Positions 33,882 to 45,437 are shown, counted from the stretch's first letter. The stretch is DNA of 64,000 bases from Roseomonas gilardii subsp. gilardii (GCF_023078375.1 NZ_CP095554.1:3836501-3900500); one strand, 5' to 3'. The notes: generated by a model not told the origin, from the sequence alone. Made by a program: numbers and translations.

Positions 33882-34823
33882 TCAACGCTTCCGCAGGACC
33901 AGGGTGGACCACTGTCCGAGGTCGATCCGCCGTTCCAGCACCAGCCCGCAGCGGCGATGCGCCGCCAGCACCATCCGCACCTGGGTGCCGAGCAGACCGG
34001 CCAGGATCGCGGTGCCGCCGGGGCGCAGATGCGTGGCGAGATCGCGCGCCATGGCGCAGAGCGGGCGCGCCAGGATATTGGCGAAGACGAGGTCGTAGCG
34101 CCCGTTCCGCACCACCGGATCGCGCCAGCCATCCGCCAGCTCCGCCCGGAACAGCCCGCGCAGCCCGTTCATCACCCCGTTCTCGGCCGCCACCCGCACC
34201 GACCAGGGCTCGATATCCGTGGCCAGCACCTTCCGGTGCAGCAGCTTCGCCGCCGCCATGCCCAGGATGCCCGAACCCGTGCCCAGGTCCAGGATGCGGC
34301 GCGGCCTGCGATAGGCCACGGCCTCGAAGGCCAGCAGGCAGCCGCGAGTGGATTCGTGCTCGCCGGAACCGAAGGCCAGCCCGGCATCCAGCCGCAGCAC
34401 CAGGCGCCGCCATTCCCGCGGGTTTGGCAGATGCGTCGGGCGGATGATGAAGCGCCGGCCCAGCTCCTGCTCCGGAAAGGCCTCCACGGTGCGGGCCAGC
34501 CAGCCCTCCGCCTCGGTCGGATAGCGCTCCGGCTCCCCGGCATCGAAGCCCGAGACCGCCGCCGCCAGGGCCAGCGCCGCGCTCAACGCCGCCTCGTCGC
34601 CGTTCTGCTCCCAGACGCCTTCCAGCCGCCAGGTCTCCTCCAGCGGTGGCTCGCGGAAATAGCCGACGGTGCGGCAGAGGCTTTCCAGCGCCGCCTCGTA
34701 ATAGGGCACCGCCTCGTCCGGGATGCCGGTCAGCACCAGCGTTTCCAGCGGAATGGCCCAGCGCGTGTTGCCCTGGGTCGGCCAGTGGCCGGGCTTCTGC
34801 TGGATGGCGGTCTCGCTGCTCAT
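33882..34823 (-). CDS. prmA: Ribosomal protein L11 methyltransferase PrmA
   Basis: SAM-dependent enzyme that trimethylates ribosomal protein L11. In the 313 residues the SAM loop is LDLGTGSGILGMAAAKL, preceded by AFGSGEHESTRGCLLA and followed by ATDIEPWSVRVAAENG. The Asn-Pro motif region reads DLVFANILARPL. Its ATG overlaps the uvrD stop (TGATG), making it the last gene of the operon from purC. Confidence 0.93.
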   Translation of the reverse strand: MSSETAIQQKPGHWPTQGNTRWAIPLETLVLTGIPDEAVPYYEAALESLCRTVGYFREPPLEETWRLEGVWEQNGDEAALSAALALAAAVSGFDAGEPERYPTEAEGWLARTVEAFPEQELGRRFIIRPTHLPNPREWRRLVLRLDAGLAFGSGEHESTRGCLLAFEAVAYRRPRRILDLGTGSGILGMAAAKLLHRKVLATDIEPWSVRVAAENGVMNGLRGLFRAELADGWRDPVVRNGRYDLVFANILARPLCAMARDLATHLRPGGTAILAGLLGTQVRMVLAAHRRCGLVLERRIDLGQWSTLVLRKR

Positions 34824-37087
34824 CAGGCGCGCTCCACGAAACGGTCCAGCACGCGCTTGCTGCCGGTCTTCTCGAAATCCACGTCCAGGCGGTCATCCTC
34901 CACCCGGGTCACGCGTCCGTAGCCGAATTTCTGGTGGAAGACGCGGGTGCCGACGGTCATGGCATCCTTGCGCGCCGGTCGCGCCTGCACCTCCCAGGCG
35001 CCTTTCTCGGAAAGCTTGGCCTCCATGATCCGTGGCCGTCCGGCGCTGATGGGACCATGCGCGAAGACGCTGGGCGCCGTCGCCATGCGCTGCCGCTGCA
35101 TCGCCGAGGAGCCCTCGACCTCCACCGCCTCGCGCGGCAGCTCGTCCAGGAAGCGCGACGGGATGGCGGCCGACCAGTTGTTGTAGATGCGCCGGTTCGC
35201 CGCATGGCTGATCACCGCCATCTTCCGCGCCCGGGTGATGCCGACATAGGCGAGGCGCCGCTCCTCCTCCAGCCCCTTGGTCCCGCCCTCGTCCAGGGCA
35301 CGCTGGTGCGGGAACAGCCCCTCCTCCCAGCCCGGCAGGAAGACGAGGTCGAATTCCAGCCCCTTCGCCGCGTGCAGCGTCATCAGGGAGACCTTGGCCT
35401 CCGGGGCGTTCTCGTCATTCTCGGTCACCAGCGCCACATGGTCGAGGAAGCCCGCGAGGCTCTCGAACTCGCCGATCGCGCGCAGCAGTTCCTTCAGGTT
35501 CTCCAGCCGGCCCGGCGCCTCGGCCGACTTGTCCTGCTTCCACATCTCCGTGTAGCCGCTCTCGTCGAGCATGGTGGCCACCGTCACCACATGCCCCTCG
35601 CGCGCCAGCATCTCCCGCCAGCGGCTGAACCCGTCGAACAGCTCGCGCAGCGCCGCGCGCGGCCTGGGGCGGAAGGCATCGGTGCGCGCCAGTTGCTCCG
35701 CCGCCACGGCGAGCGGGATGCCCTGCTCGCGCGCCGCCACATGCATGTGCTGGAGCCCGCTGTCGCCGACGCCGCGCCGTGGCGTGTTCACGATACGCTC
35801 GAAGGCCAGGTCATCGCTCGGCTGGTGCAGGATGCGCATATAGGCCATGGCGTCGCGCACCTCGGCCCGTTCGTAGAACTTCAGCCCGCCCACCACGCGA
35901 TAGGGCACGCCGAGCACGATCAGCCGTTCCTCGAAGGCGCGCGTCTGGAAGCCGGCGCGCACCAGGATCGCCATCTCGCCCGCGCTGATCCCGTCGCGCT
36001 GTGCCTGCTCGATCCGCTCGCCCACCATGCGGGCCTCCTCCTCGGAGTCCCAGAGCGAGACGACGCGGACCTTCTCGCCCTCCGCATCGTTGCGTCCGGG
36101 GCGGAGCGTCTTGCCGAGCCGGCCCTCGTTCTTCGCGATCAGCCCGGCGGCGGCGGCCAGGATCGGCTTCGTGGAGCGGTAGTTACTCTCCAGCCGCACG
36201 ATCTGCGCGCCGGGGAAATCCTTCTCGAAGCGCAGGATATTCTCCACCTCCGCGCCTCTCCATGAGTAGATCGACTGGTCGTCGTCGCCCACGCAGCAGA
36301 TGTTCCGGTGCCCCTGCGCCAGCAGGCGCAGCCAGAGATACTGCACCGTGTTGGTGTCCTGGTACTCGTCCACCAGGATATAGCGGAAGCTGCGGTGGTA
36401 CTGCGCCAGCACCTCGGGCTGGGTGCGCAGGATCTCCGTCATGTGCAGCAGCAGGTCGCCGAAATCGACCGTGTTCAGGTCGCGCAGGCGGGACTGGTAG
36501 GCTTCGTAGATCTGCCGCGCGCGGCCATTGGCGAAGTCGCTGTCCTCCGCCGGCGTCACCCGCTCCGGCGTCAGGCCGCGATCCTTCCAGCGCTGGATCA
36601 CCGCCATGAGCCCCTGGGCCGGCCAGCGCTTCTGGTCGATGCCGCCCGCCGCCTCCATCACCTGCTTCAGCAGGCGGAGCTGGTCGTCCGTGTCCAGGAT
36701 GGTGAAGGAGGAGGTCAGCCGGACATATTCCGCGTGCCGCCGCAGCATCCGGGCGCAGAGCGCGTGGAAGGTGCCGAGCCAGAGCCCCTCCGCCGGGCGG
36801 CCCAGGATATGGGAGACGCGCTCCCGCATCTCCCGCGCCGCCTTGTTGGTGAAGGTCACGGCCAGGACCTGGTTCGGGAAGGCCCGGCGCGTCATCAGGA
36901 TATGGGCGAAGCGCGTGGTCAGCACCCGCGTCTTGCCCGTCCCCGCCCCGGCCAGCACCAGCAGCGGCCCGTCCACCGTCTCCACCGCCGCCCGCTGCTC
37001 CGGGTTCAGCTTGCTGAGGTAGTCGGGCTCCGGCAGGTCCCGCAGCCCGCCACCCGCCATGGGCGTCACGTCGCGGCTGTCGCTCAT
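34823..37087 (-). CDS. uvrD: UvrD/PcrA-type DNA helicase
   Basis: SF1A 3'-5' helicase of repair and replication. The 754 residues carry motif I AGAGTGKT (46-53), FTNKAAREMRERV, Walker B VDEYQDTN and GDDDQSIYSWRGA. VSLMTLHAAKGLEFDLVFLPG and YVGITRARK complete the helicase set. The C terminus VGTRVFHQKFGYGRVTRVE is the Tudor-like RNA-polymerase-binding tail of UvrD/PcrA. The ATG overlaps the stop of the pentapeptide gene. Confidence 0.94.
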   Translation of the reverse strand: MSDSRDVTPMAGGGLRDLPEPDYLSKLNPEQRAAVETVDGPLLVLAGAGTGKTRVLTTRFAHILMTRRAFPNQVLAVTFTNKAAREMRERVSHILGRPAEGLWLGTFHALCARMLRRHAEYVRLTSSFTILDTDDQLRLLKQVMEAAGGIDQKRWPAQGLMAVIQRWKDRGLTPERVTPAEDSDFANGRARQIYEAYQSRLRDLNTVDFGDLLLHMTEILRTQPEVLAQYHRSFRYILVDEYQDTNTVQYLWLRLLAQGHRNICCVGDDDQSIYSWRGAEVENILRFEKDFPGAQIVRLESNYRSTKPILAAAAGLIAKNEGRLGKTLRPGRNDAEGEKVRVVSLWDSEEEARMVGERIEQAQRDGISAGEMAILVRAGFQTRAFEERLIVLGVPYRVVGGLKFYERAEVRDAMAYMRILHQPSDDLAFERIVNTPRRGVGDSGLQHMHVAAREQGIPLAVAAEQLARTDAFRPRPRAALRELFDGFSRWREMLAREGHVVTVATMLDESGYTEMWKQDKSAEAPGRLENLKELLRAIGEFESLAGFLDHVALVTENDENAPEAKVSLMTLHAAKGLEFDLVFLPGWEEGLFPHQRALDEGGTKGLEEERRLAYVGITRARKMAVISHAANRRIYNNWSAAIPSRFLDELPREAVEVEGSSAMQRQRMATAPSVFAHGPISAGRPRIMEAKLSEKGAWEVQARPARKDAMTVGTRVFHQKFGYGRVTRVEDDRLDVDFEKTGSKRVLDRFVERA

Positions 37088-37581
37088 TGGCAGCGTCCCA
37101 TCGATCCGGCCCCGCAGATTCGCGTGCCATCCGTCCAGCGCGCCCCGTCCAGCCGGGCGGAGGACAGGTCGGCCCCGTCCAGCACCGCGCCCGTCAGGTC
37201 CGCGCCGCTCAGATCGGCCCGGAAGAGCCGGGCGCCCCGCAGGTCTGCCCCGTTCAGCTTCGCCCCGTCCAGCATCGCCCGCGTGAAGTCAGCCCGGCGC
37301 AGGTTGGCGCCGCCCAGATCCGCCTGGCTCAGCAGGGCGGAGCCGAAGCGGGCCTGCTGCCCGTCGACCCCCCGCAGCACCGCCCCCACCATGTTGGCGC
37401 GGGAGAAGCTGGCATCGCGCAGCACCGCCCCCGTCAGTTCGGCCTCCGGCAGGTCCCGCCCGTCCAGCAGGCAGCGCCGCCAGTCCACCCCGGGGGCGGG
37501 CAGGTCGTTGCAGGCGGCGCGGGCGGGCGCCGCGACGGCCAGGAGGAGCAGGGCGAGGAGGATCGGAAGGGCGGGGCGCAC
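37084..37581 (-). CDS. Secreted pentapeptide-repeat protein
   Basis: A 165-residue exported protein. A signal peptide (RPALPILLALLLLAVAAPARA) precedes ACNDLPAPGVDW. About 18 A(D/N)LxG-type pentapeptides then form a predicted right-handed beta helix (for example ADLGGANLRRADF and GADLRGARLFRADLSG). Function is unknown; the topoisomerase-protecting Qnr group is cytoplasmic, so this is different. The GTG at 37581 gives a compact signal peptide; a GTG at 37653, next to the purC stop, is possible. Confidence 0.8.
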   Translation of the reverse strand: MRPALPILLALLLLAVAAPARAACNDLPAPGVDWRRCLLDGRDLPEAELTGAVLRDASFSRANMVGAVLRGVDGQQARFGSALLSQADLGGANLRRADFTRAMLDGAKLNGADLRGARLFRADLSGADLTGAVLDGADLSSARLDGARWTDGTRICGAGSMGRCQ

Positions 37582-37653
37582 GCGACAGGATATAGAACGC
37601 CAGGAGAACGCGGTCGAGGAAGCCTGGCGCCCCCTCGCCGCCCGCCCGCCCAC

Positions 37654-38631
37654 CTATTTCGGGAAGTACCCCGCCAGGTTCCGCCGCACCCGCGCCAGCA
37701 CGTCCTCGCCCGCGGGCGGGAGCTGGAAGCGCTGCCCGGTGATCATCTCGAAGGCCCGGATATAGACGGCAGCGGTCTCCAGGATCACCTCCTGCGGGAT
37801 CTCCGGGATCTCGTCCTTGTAGGGGTCGCAGCGCGCCACCACCCAGTTGCGCACGAAATCCTTGTCGAAGCTTTCCGGCTTCTCCCCCTTGCCGAACAGC
37901 GTCCGGTAGGAGCCGAGCAGCCAGTAGCGGCTGCTGTCCGGCGTGTGGATCTCGTCCGCCAGCACGATGTTGCCGTCCGTGTCCGTGCCGAACTCGTATT
38001 TCGTGTCCGCCAGGATCAGCCCACGCTCCCGCGCCAGTTCCTGCCCGCGGGCGAAGAGCTTCAGCGCGTACTCGCTCAGCGTCTCCCACTGGCTCTTCGA
38101 CAGCAGCCCGCGCGCCACGATGTCCCCCGCCGTCAGCGGCTCGTCATGCCCGCCGTCGAAGGCCTTGCTGGTGGGCGTGATGATCGGCTCGGGCAGCTTC
38201 TGGTTGTCGCGCATCCCGTCGGGCAGGACATGCCCGTACATCCGCCGCTGGCCCTTCTTGTAGAGGGTCAGGATCGAGGTGCCTGTCGTGCCGGCGAGAT
38301 AGCCGCGCACCACCACCTCCACCGGCAGGATGGAGAGCTTCCGCCCCACCACCACGTTCGGGTCGGGGTATTCGATGACATGGTTCGGGCAGATGTCGCG
38401 CGTCGCCTCGAACCAGTAGCGCGCCGTCTGCGTCAGCACCTGCCCCTTGAAGGGGATGGCGGCCAGGATGCGGTCGAAGGCGCTGATCCGGTCCGTCGCG
38501 ATGATGATGCGCTTGCCGTCCGGCAGGTCGTAATTGTCCCGCACCTTGCCGCGATAGTGGTTCGGCAGTTCCGGAATGGTCGCGTCGCGGAGGGTCTGCT
38601 GCGCGCGCGCGGCGAGTTCTGTGAGGTCCAT
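37654..38631 (-). CDS. purC: SAICAR synthetase PurC
   Basis: Purine-synthesis ligase that condenses CAIR with aspartate. The 325-residue protein is of the longer, yeast-like class. Motifs include [11 protein letters not shown] at the N terminus, [33 protein letters not shown] and [12 protein letters not shown]. The ATG at 38631 is chosen over an upstream in-frame start that adds a non-conserved leader. It is the first gene of the purC-to-prmA group. Confidence 0.95.
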   Translation of the reverse strand: MDLTELAARAQQTLRDATIPELPNHYRGKVRDNYDLPDGKRIIIATDRISAFDRILAAIPFKGQVLTQTARYWFEATRDICPNHVIEYPDPNVVVGRKLSILPVEVVVRGYLAGTTGTSILTLYKKGQRRMYGHVLPDGMRDNQKLPEPIITPTSKAFDGGHDEPLTAGDIVARGLLSKSQWETLSEYALKLFARGQELARERGLILADTKYEFGTDTDGNIVLADEIHTPDSSRYWLLGSYRTLFGKGEKPESFDKDFVRNWVVARCDPYKDEIPEIPQEVILETAAVYIRAFEMITGQRFQLPPAGEDVLARVRRNLAGYFPK

Positions 38632-38834
38632 GCCGGTCTCGTCTCCGGAGAGAGGCTCCGCCCGCCACTGCCCCGGTCGGAGCGGCGGCGGGCCGGGAGG
38701 GATTGATCTGCGGCTATGCCTCCGCGCCCGGGGAAAGAGCAATGCTCCTCTCCGGGGCGGGGCCGGAAGAGAGGCTTCCCCAGGCGCCCCGGCCGCGCCG
38801 CCGGCCAGGGGTTCAACCGGGGTTCAGCCAAGCT

Positions 38835-39899
38835 TCAGTCCTGGGCGGAACCGGCGGCCTGCCGCTCCGCGGCCTCGGCCTTCGCTTCCTCGGCGGGGCC
38901 GGATTCGCTGGCCGGCCCGGCCGGCTCCGCCGGGCGCGCGCCCAGGATATGGGCGATGGCATAGGTCAGGTCCGGCCGGTTCAGCGTGTAGAAGTGGAAC
39001 TCGTCCACGCCATTGGCCTGGAGCAGCCGCACCTGCTCCGCCGCCACCACCGCCGCCACCATGCGGCGGGTCTCGATGTCGTCGTCCAGCCCCTCGAACA
39101 GAGCCCCCATCCAGTCCGGCACCGAGGCGCCGATCCGGGCGGAGAAGTTGCGCATCTGATTGAAGTTCGAGACCGGCATGATGCCCGGCACGATCGGCAC
39201 GGAGATGCCCGCCGCCAGCGCCCGGTCGATGAAGCGCAGGAAGGTCTCGCTGTCGAAGAAGTACTGGGTGATCGCCCGGGTCGCACCCGCATCGATCTTG
39301 CGCTTCAGGTTGTCCAGGTCGGCATCGGCCGAGGCCGCCGCCGGATGCGTCTCCGGATAGGCCGCCACCGAGATCTCGAAGGGCGCGATCCGCCGCAGTC
39401 CCTCCACCAGATCCGCCGCATAGGCATAGCCCTGCGGATGCGGCACGTAGTCGGAGGCCCCGGCCGGCGGGTCGCCGCGCAGCGCCACGATATGCCGCAC
39501 CCCGGCATCCCAGTACTGCCGCGCCACCTCGTCCACCTCGCCGCGCGAGGCACCGACGCAGGTCAGGTGCGCCGCCGGGGTCAGCGCGGTCTCCCGCACG
39601 ATCCGCGACACGGTGGCATGGGTCCGCGCCTGGGTGGTGCCGCCCGCGCCATAGGTCACGGACACGAATCGGGGCGCCAGCGGCTCCAGCCGCCGGATGC
39701 AGGCCCAGAGCTGGTTCTCCAGCGCCTCGGTCCGCGGCGGAAAGAACTCGAAGGACAGGGCCGGGGCGGGCAGCGCGGCCGGGGCGGGCAGCGCGCCGAA
39801 ACGCGGCCCGGTCAGCCAGCGTCCCAGCGGATTGACGCCTGGTTCAAGGCCGGGGCTGGCACCGGAGGCGCCGGCGCCGGGGGTCGCGACATGGTTCAT
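38835..39899 (-). CDS. metF: 5,10-methylenetetrahydrofolate reductase MetF
   Basis: FAD-dependent TIM barrel that makes methyl-THF for methionine synthesis. In the 354 residues, after a Gly/Pro-rich leader, the core begins SFEFFPPRT (the catalytic Glu). It continues with VTYGAGGTT, ALRGDPP, DLDNLKRKIDAGA, ITQYFFD and PGIMPVSNF. A charged Glu/Ala-rich tail of about 35 residues follows the barrel. The ATG at 39899 is the last start before the conserved core. It is divergent from mlaA. Confidence 0.94.
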   Translation of the reverse strand: MNHVATPGAGASGASPGLEPGVNPLGRWLTGPRFGALPAPAALPAPALSFEFFPPRTEALENQLWACIRRLEPLAPRFVSVTYGAGGTTQARTHATVSRIVRETALTPAAHLTCVGASRGEVDEVARQYWDAGVRHIVALRGDPPAGASDYVPHPQGYAYAADLVEGLRRIAPFEISVAAYPETHPAAASADADLDNLKRKIDAGATRAITQYFFDSETFLRFIDRALAAGISVPIVPGIMPVSNFNQMRNFSARIGASVPDWMGALFEGLDDDIETRRMVAAVVAAEQVRLLQANGVDEFHFYTLNRPDLTYAIAHILGARPAEPAGPASESGPAEEAKAEAAERQAAGSAQD

Positions 39900-40090
39900 G
39901 CGCCCCTCATAGCCTGTCCGTTCCCGGGTGGCACCGTCTCCTTTTTGGCTCCGGCGGCTTTTCGGCGGGACATCACGGGGCGAAACCGCCATCCTGTCGC
40001 GATATCTTGTCCTTCCCGAGGTTCGTCCTTCCGCTGCCCGGTGGTAAGGCGAATCTTCAAACGATGCCTCATCGGAGCCTGTCCGACACA

Positions 40091-40948
40091 ATGCGTTCCT
40101 TCCGCCTTCTGGCCATCACGCTGGTTCTGGGCATGAGCGCCTGCGCCACGCGCCCCGATCCGTCCGACCCGGAGGCGGTCGCGGAGTTCGAGCAGACCAA
40201 CGATCCGATCGAACCCTTCAACCGCGCCATGTTCGATGTGCATCAGGGTATCGACAAATACGCCCTGCGCCCCGCCGCCCTGGGCTACCGCGCCGTGCTG
40301 CCGCAGCCGGTGCGCGACGGCATCCACAACGCCATCGGCAACCTCAAATCGCCGGTCATCTTCATCAATGACGTGGCCCAGGGCGAGGTCGGCCGCGCCC
40401 GCGACACGCTGACGCGCTTCATGCTGAACAGCACGGTTGGACTGGGCGGCCTCTTCGACGTGGCGGCCAGCCTCGGCCTGCCCGCGCATGACGCGGACTT
40501 CGGCATCACCGCTGGCAAGGCGGGAATCGGCGAGGGACCCTATCTCTTCATTCCGCTGGTGGGCCCCAGCAACCCGCGCGACCTGACCGGCTATGGCGCC
40601 GGCATCGCCGCCAACCCCTTCACCTATCTCACCTTCGGCAATGATGGGCTGAACTACGCCTATGACTATGGCGTGCCGGTGCTGGGCGGGCTCGATACGC
40701 GCGAAAGGCTGATCGACACCATCGACGCGGTCAACCGCACCAGCCTCGATCCCTACGCGACCTACCGCTCCGGCTACCGCCAGCAGCGCAACGCGCAGAT
40801 CGCCAGCACCGGCGCCGCCCCGGCCCCCGGCCCCGCCAACCCGGCCGCCGCCAGCACGGGCATCGGCGTCGGCACCCGCGTCCCCGGCGCCGCGCCCAGC
40901 CTGGACAAGACGAGGCCGGCCCAGCCTTCCCGCCTGCCCGCGAACTGA
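40091..40948 (+). CDS. mlaA: MlaA/VacJ-family outer-membrane lipoprotein
   Basis: Part of the Mla system that removes phospholipid from the outer leaflet of the outer membrane. The 285 residues have a signal peptide with lipobox SACA (Cys18). The VacJ core follows: NDPIEPFNRAMFDVHQ, GNLKSPVIFINDVAQGE, RFMLNSTVGLGGLFDVA and PYLFIPLVGPSNPRD. An Ala/Pro-rich tail ends it. The neighbouring MlaC-like gene on the same strand supports the assignment. Confidence 0.93.
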   Translation: MRSFRLLAITLVLGMSACATRPDPSDPEAVAEFEQTNDPIEPFNRAMFDVHQGIDKYALRPAALGYRAVLPQPVRDGIHNAIGNLKSPVIFINDVAQGEVGRARDTLTRFMLNSTVGLGGLFDVAASLGLPAHDADFGITAGKAGIGEGPYLFIPLVGPSNPRDLTGYGAGIAANPFTYLTFGNDGLNYAYDYGVPVLGGLDTRERLIDTIDAVNRTSLDPYATYRSGYRQQRNAQIASTGAAPAPGPANPAAASTGIGVGTRVPGAAPSLDKTRPAQPSRLPAN

Positions 40949-41193
40949 GGCGCGTGGCCCCCTCCGCCAGAGGCCCCTTGCCGGGAGCCTCTGGAAGAAC
41001 CTGCCGAGGGGTGGCAAACCCGCGACCCGATAACCGCTTTACCCACAGATCCGGGCAGGCGGCCCGGACCGAGCGGCCCCACCGGACCGCAGGTCCGGCC
41101 CGCGAGGCCGTCCGGGACACCGGCGCCGGCCCCCGGGAACCAAGCCCCTGGCCTGGACCCCTCTCCGGCCGACAGAGAACCGCGGAAGACGAT

Positions 41194-41835
41194 ATGACGA
41201 GCCCCATGACCCGACGCCCGCTCCTCCTGGCCGCCCTGGCCCTGCCCGCGGCACTGGCCCTCCGCCATCCGGCGCTGGCCCAGTCCGTGGACCCGGGCCG
41301 CGCCACCGCCTTCATCCAGAGCACCGGGCAGGAGCTGGTGGCCGCGATCAACGCCAATGCCCCGGTGGCCCAGCGCCGCCAGCAGGTGGCGGGCATCCTG
41401 CGCCGCGCCGTGGACATCCAGGGCGTCGGCCGCTTCATCCTGGGCCGCTGGTGGCGTCAGGCCAGCCCGGCGGAGCAGCAGGAATACATGCGCCTTTTCG
41501 AGGAGACGCTGATCCGCAACCTGTCGTCCCGCTTCGGCGAATACCAGGGCGTCCGCTTCTCGCTGGGCCGCGCGCAGCAGCGCACGGAGGACGACGTGCT
41601 GGTGAACACCATCATCGAGCGCCCCAGCACCGCCCCCTTCACGCTCGACTGGCGGGTGAGCGATGTCGGCGGACAGCCGAAGATCGTGGACGTGATCGCG
41701 GAGGGCGCCTCGCTGCGCCTGACCCAGCGTTCCGAGTATTCCTCTGTGATCAGCCGCAACGGCGGCCGGGTCGCCGCCCTGCTGGATGCCATGAAGCAGC
41801 AGATCGCCCAGCTCCAGGCCCAGGAAGGGCGCTGA
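41194..41835 (+). CDS. mlaC: MlaC/Ttg2D-type periplasmic lipid-binding protein
   Basis: The 213-residue protein has a twin-Arg-like signal peptide ending HPALAQS. The core QTGQELVAAI-type start, GILRRAVDIQGVGRFILGRWW, YMRLFEETLIRNLSSRFGEY and SDVGGQPKIVDVIAEGASL mark the toluene-tolerance/MlaC fold. It shuttles phospholipids between MlaA and the inner membrane in known systems. A hopanoid-associated HpnM role is a close alternative. The 245-base gap to mlaA suggests its own promoter. Confidence 0.88.
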   Translation: MTSPMTRRPLLLAALALPAALALRHPALAQSVDPGRATAFIQSTGQELVAAINANAPVAQRRQQVAGILRRAVDIQGVGRFILGRWWRQASPAEQQEYMRLFEETLIRNLSSRFGEYQGVRFSLGRAQQRTEDDVLVNTIIERPSTAPFTLDWRVSDVGGQPKIVDVIAEGASLRLTQRSEYSSVISRNGGRVAALLDAMKQQIAQLQAQEGR

Positions 41836-41886
41836 GCCGGATCGGCACCCCCATCGGCCTGGATGCCAGGCCGGTGGGGCCTTGGA

Positions 41887-42102
41887 TCAGCGGATCGAGC
41901 CCGTCCCCGGCCCGCCCCGGGCCTGGGAGCCGCTGCCGCTGTCGTCGCGCGGCGTCGCGCCCGGCATGGCCTGGGTCGTCGGGTTGAAGTTGTTGTTCAG
42001 GCTATCTCTCGGCGAGCGGTCGGCCTGCGGCACCGGCCGGTCGGGGCCACTGCAGGCGGCGAGCGAAACCAGGCAGCTCGCGATCAGCAAAGGCTTGTAC
42101 AT
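41887..42102 (-). CDS. Small lipoprotein
   Basis: 71 residues: the signal MYKPLLIASCLVSLAACSG has lipobox LAAC, then a short Pro/Gly/Ser/Asn-rich disordered tail. GAGGAGA precedes the ATG by about 6 bases, which fixes the start. Function is unknown. It is convergent with the mlaC-like gene. Confidence 0.75.
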   Translation of the reverse strand: MYKPLLIASCLVSLAACSGPDRPVPQADRSPRDSLNNNFNPTTQAMPGATPRDDSGSGSQARGGPGTGSIR

Positions 42103-42229
42103 CCTTGTCTCCTCGGGAGCAGGAGAACGTCGGTCCCCGGACCGGCGGGTCGCTCCGTTCGTTAAGCGATCCGAAGCGCGGCTTCGCCATTTCACGTTCG
42201 CGTGTTCCATTGCCCCCGGCGATACCCGG

Positions 42230-42775
42230 TCAGGCAGCCACGCCTCCGTCCTTCCGGCGGCTCTCATAGACCATCATCCGGTGGCCCTTGTGCAGGAAGC
42301 TGTCCGCCTGGGTCATGCCGATGCTGCCCAGCACGGCGCGGGAGCTTTCATTGGTCTCCCGCGCCACGGCGATGATCCGCTCCAGCCCCGCCCGGTGCCC
42401 GAAGGCCAGGGCGGCGCCGGCAGCCTCCCGCGCATAGCCCTGCCCCCGGCATTCCGGCCAGAGCGCGAAGCGCAGTGCCACGCCGCGCCCGTCCGGGCGC
42501 TCCATCAGCCCGGTGATGCCGAGGAAGGCCTCGTCCTCCTGCCGGTGGACGCACCAGGTGCCGTAGCCGCGCACCGTCCAGAAGTCGATGTCGTCCTCCA
42601 TCTCCTCCCGCGTGCGTTCCGGGCTTCGCACCCCGTGCAGCATGATGCCGAAGACCCGTTCATCCGCCTTCAGGGCGGTCAGTTCGGGCAGGTTCTCCCA
42701 GCCGACAGGCAGCAGCAGGAGGCGCGGCGTCCGGACCAGCCGGGACAGCCGCAGGGAATCGGAGGAATGGAACAT
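42230..42775 (-). CDS. GNAT-family acetyltransferase (RimJ/RimL type)
   Basis: 181 residues. RTPRLLLLPVGWENL opens the domain, and the acetyl-CoA site is LWPECRGQGYAREAAGAAL. VARETNESSRAVLGSIGM is typical of RimJ/RimL relatives, which acetylate N-terminal amines or antibiotics. The true substrate is unknown. Confidence 0.85.
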   Translation of the reverse strand: MFHSSDSLRLSRLVRTPRLLLLPVGWENLPELTALKADERVFGIMLHGVRSPERTREEMEDDIDFWTVRGYGTWCVHRQEDEAFLGITGLMERPDGRGVALRFALWPECRGQGYAREAAGAALAFGHRAGLERIIAVARETNESSRAVLGSIGMTQADSFLHKGHRMMVYESRRKDGGVAA

Positions 42776-42876
42776 CGTCGTCGTGACACCAGGGCACCGG
42801 CCCCGCCGCCCTGCCCGCGGATCGGGCGAGGCGGCGGGTTCACCGGAAGGAGGACGGGAGGCCGTCCCTCACGCGC

Positions 42877-44556
<1,680 letters not shown>

Positions 44557-44658
44557 GGCGCGGTCTTTCAGGCAGAACGTGGAAGGATTTGCGGCCGGTT
44601 CTACCGGCTCGGCTCCGTAGCGTCGAGCATCGGCATCGAGATCGGCGGCCGCCGGGGT

Positions 44659-45087
44659 TCAGCGTCGCCGCCCGCCCCGGCCGGGAGTGCCACCCTGGGC
44701 TCCCCCTCGCGGGATGCGGGTGGGGGCGTGGAAATCCGGTGGCTTCCCTGCGATCCAGCGCAGGAAATCCGCCAGCCTCGGTTCGCCCCGCAAGGCTTCC
44801 GGGGAGGCGAAGTGCCGCGCCAGCTCCGCCTCGCCGAAACGGGCATGGATGGCACTGTGGCAGATCTGGTGCAGCCGCACCGTCCCCTTATGCGTGCCGC
44901 CCTTGAGGCGCGGGATCAGGTGATGCCGGCTGGAGCGCGCATGGGCCGGGATCGGCCGCAGGCACAGGGCACAGACAGGCCCCTCCCCTCTTCCGCCCAG
45001 GCCGGGGCGGGTGGCGGCAACCTGTCTTCCGGTGGGGCATGGCGTCGCGGGCGTCGTGACACCGGTGTCATATGGGGCCGCTTCCAC
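44659..45087 (-). CDS. HNH-type nuclease-like protein
   Basis: 142 residues. A Cys pair CALC (about residues 39-42) is followed by SRHHLIPRLKGGTHKGTVRLHQICHSAIHARF, the His-Asn-His layout with HH, LH and CH positions. The tail is Arg/Gly-rich. Whether it cuts DNA is unknown. It sits alone, 102 bases beyond the ettA start on the same strand. Confidence 0.75.
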   Translation of the reverse strand: MEAAPYDTGVTTPATPCPTGRQVAATRPGLGGRGEGPVCALCLRPIPAHARSSRHHLIPRLKGGTHKGTVRLHQICHSAIHARFGEAELARHFASPEALRGEPRLADFLRWIAGKPPDFHAPTRIPRGGAQGGTPGRGGRRR

Positions 45088-45212
45088 GCGCCGGAAGATG
45101 GCGTGCCATGCCCAGGCCGCGTGGCACGGTCGCGGCGCCGGGCCGCTGCCATGACCCCTGCTTCACCGCCTCAGGCCCCGGGGCCGCCCTGGCCCCGGAG
45201 CCCGTCGGCCGT

Positions 45213-45437
45213 TCAGTCGTTGCTGGTGGCGGGCTTGGTCGTGTGATGCCGCGTGGAGTGGCTGCGCTGTGTGCGGTGGGTGGTGGACTTGTGCTTCGCC
45301 CCCGTCGTCGCCGGGCTGGCGGCGGGCGCCGCCGTCGTGGCGGGCGCGCTGCTGTCGGTGGACTGCGCGAAGGCCGGCACGGAGACCGTGACCAGGCCCG
45401 CGGCCGCGAGGGCCAGGAACATGTGACGCAGAGACAT
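45213..45437 (-). CDS. Small secreted His/Thr/Ser-rich protein
   Basis: 74 residues. A clear signal peptide (SLRHMFLALAAAGLVTVSVPAFA) precedes an Ala/Thr/Pro stretch and a basic, histidine-rich tail with HRTQRSHSTRHHT. The ATG at 45437 is chosen because it begins the signal peptide. Metal binding is conceivable from the histidines but unproven. Confidence 0.65.
   Translation of the reverse strand: MSLRHMFLALAAAGLVTVSVPAFAQSTDSSAPATTAAPAASPATTGAKHKSTTHRTQRSHSTRHHTTKPATSND

Noticed and set aside
39900-40090. SAM-type riboswitch before metF
   Set aside because: I looked for SAM-II and SAM-I cores in the 191-base gap on the metF strand and found no convincing match.
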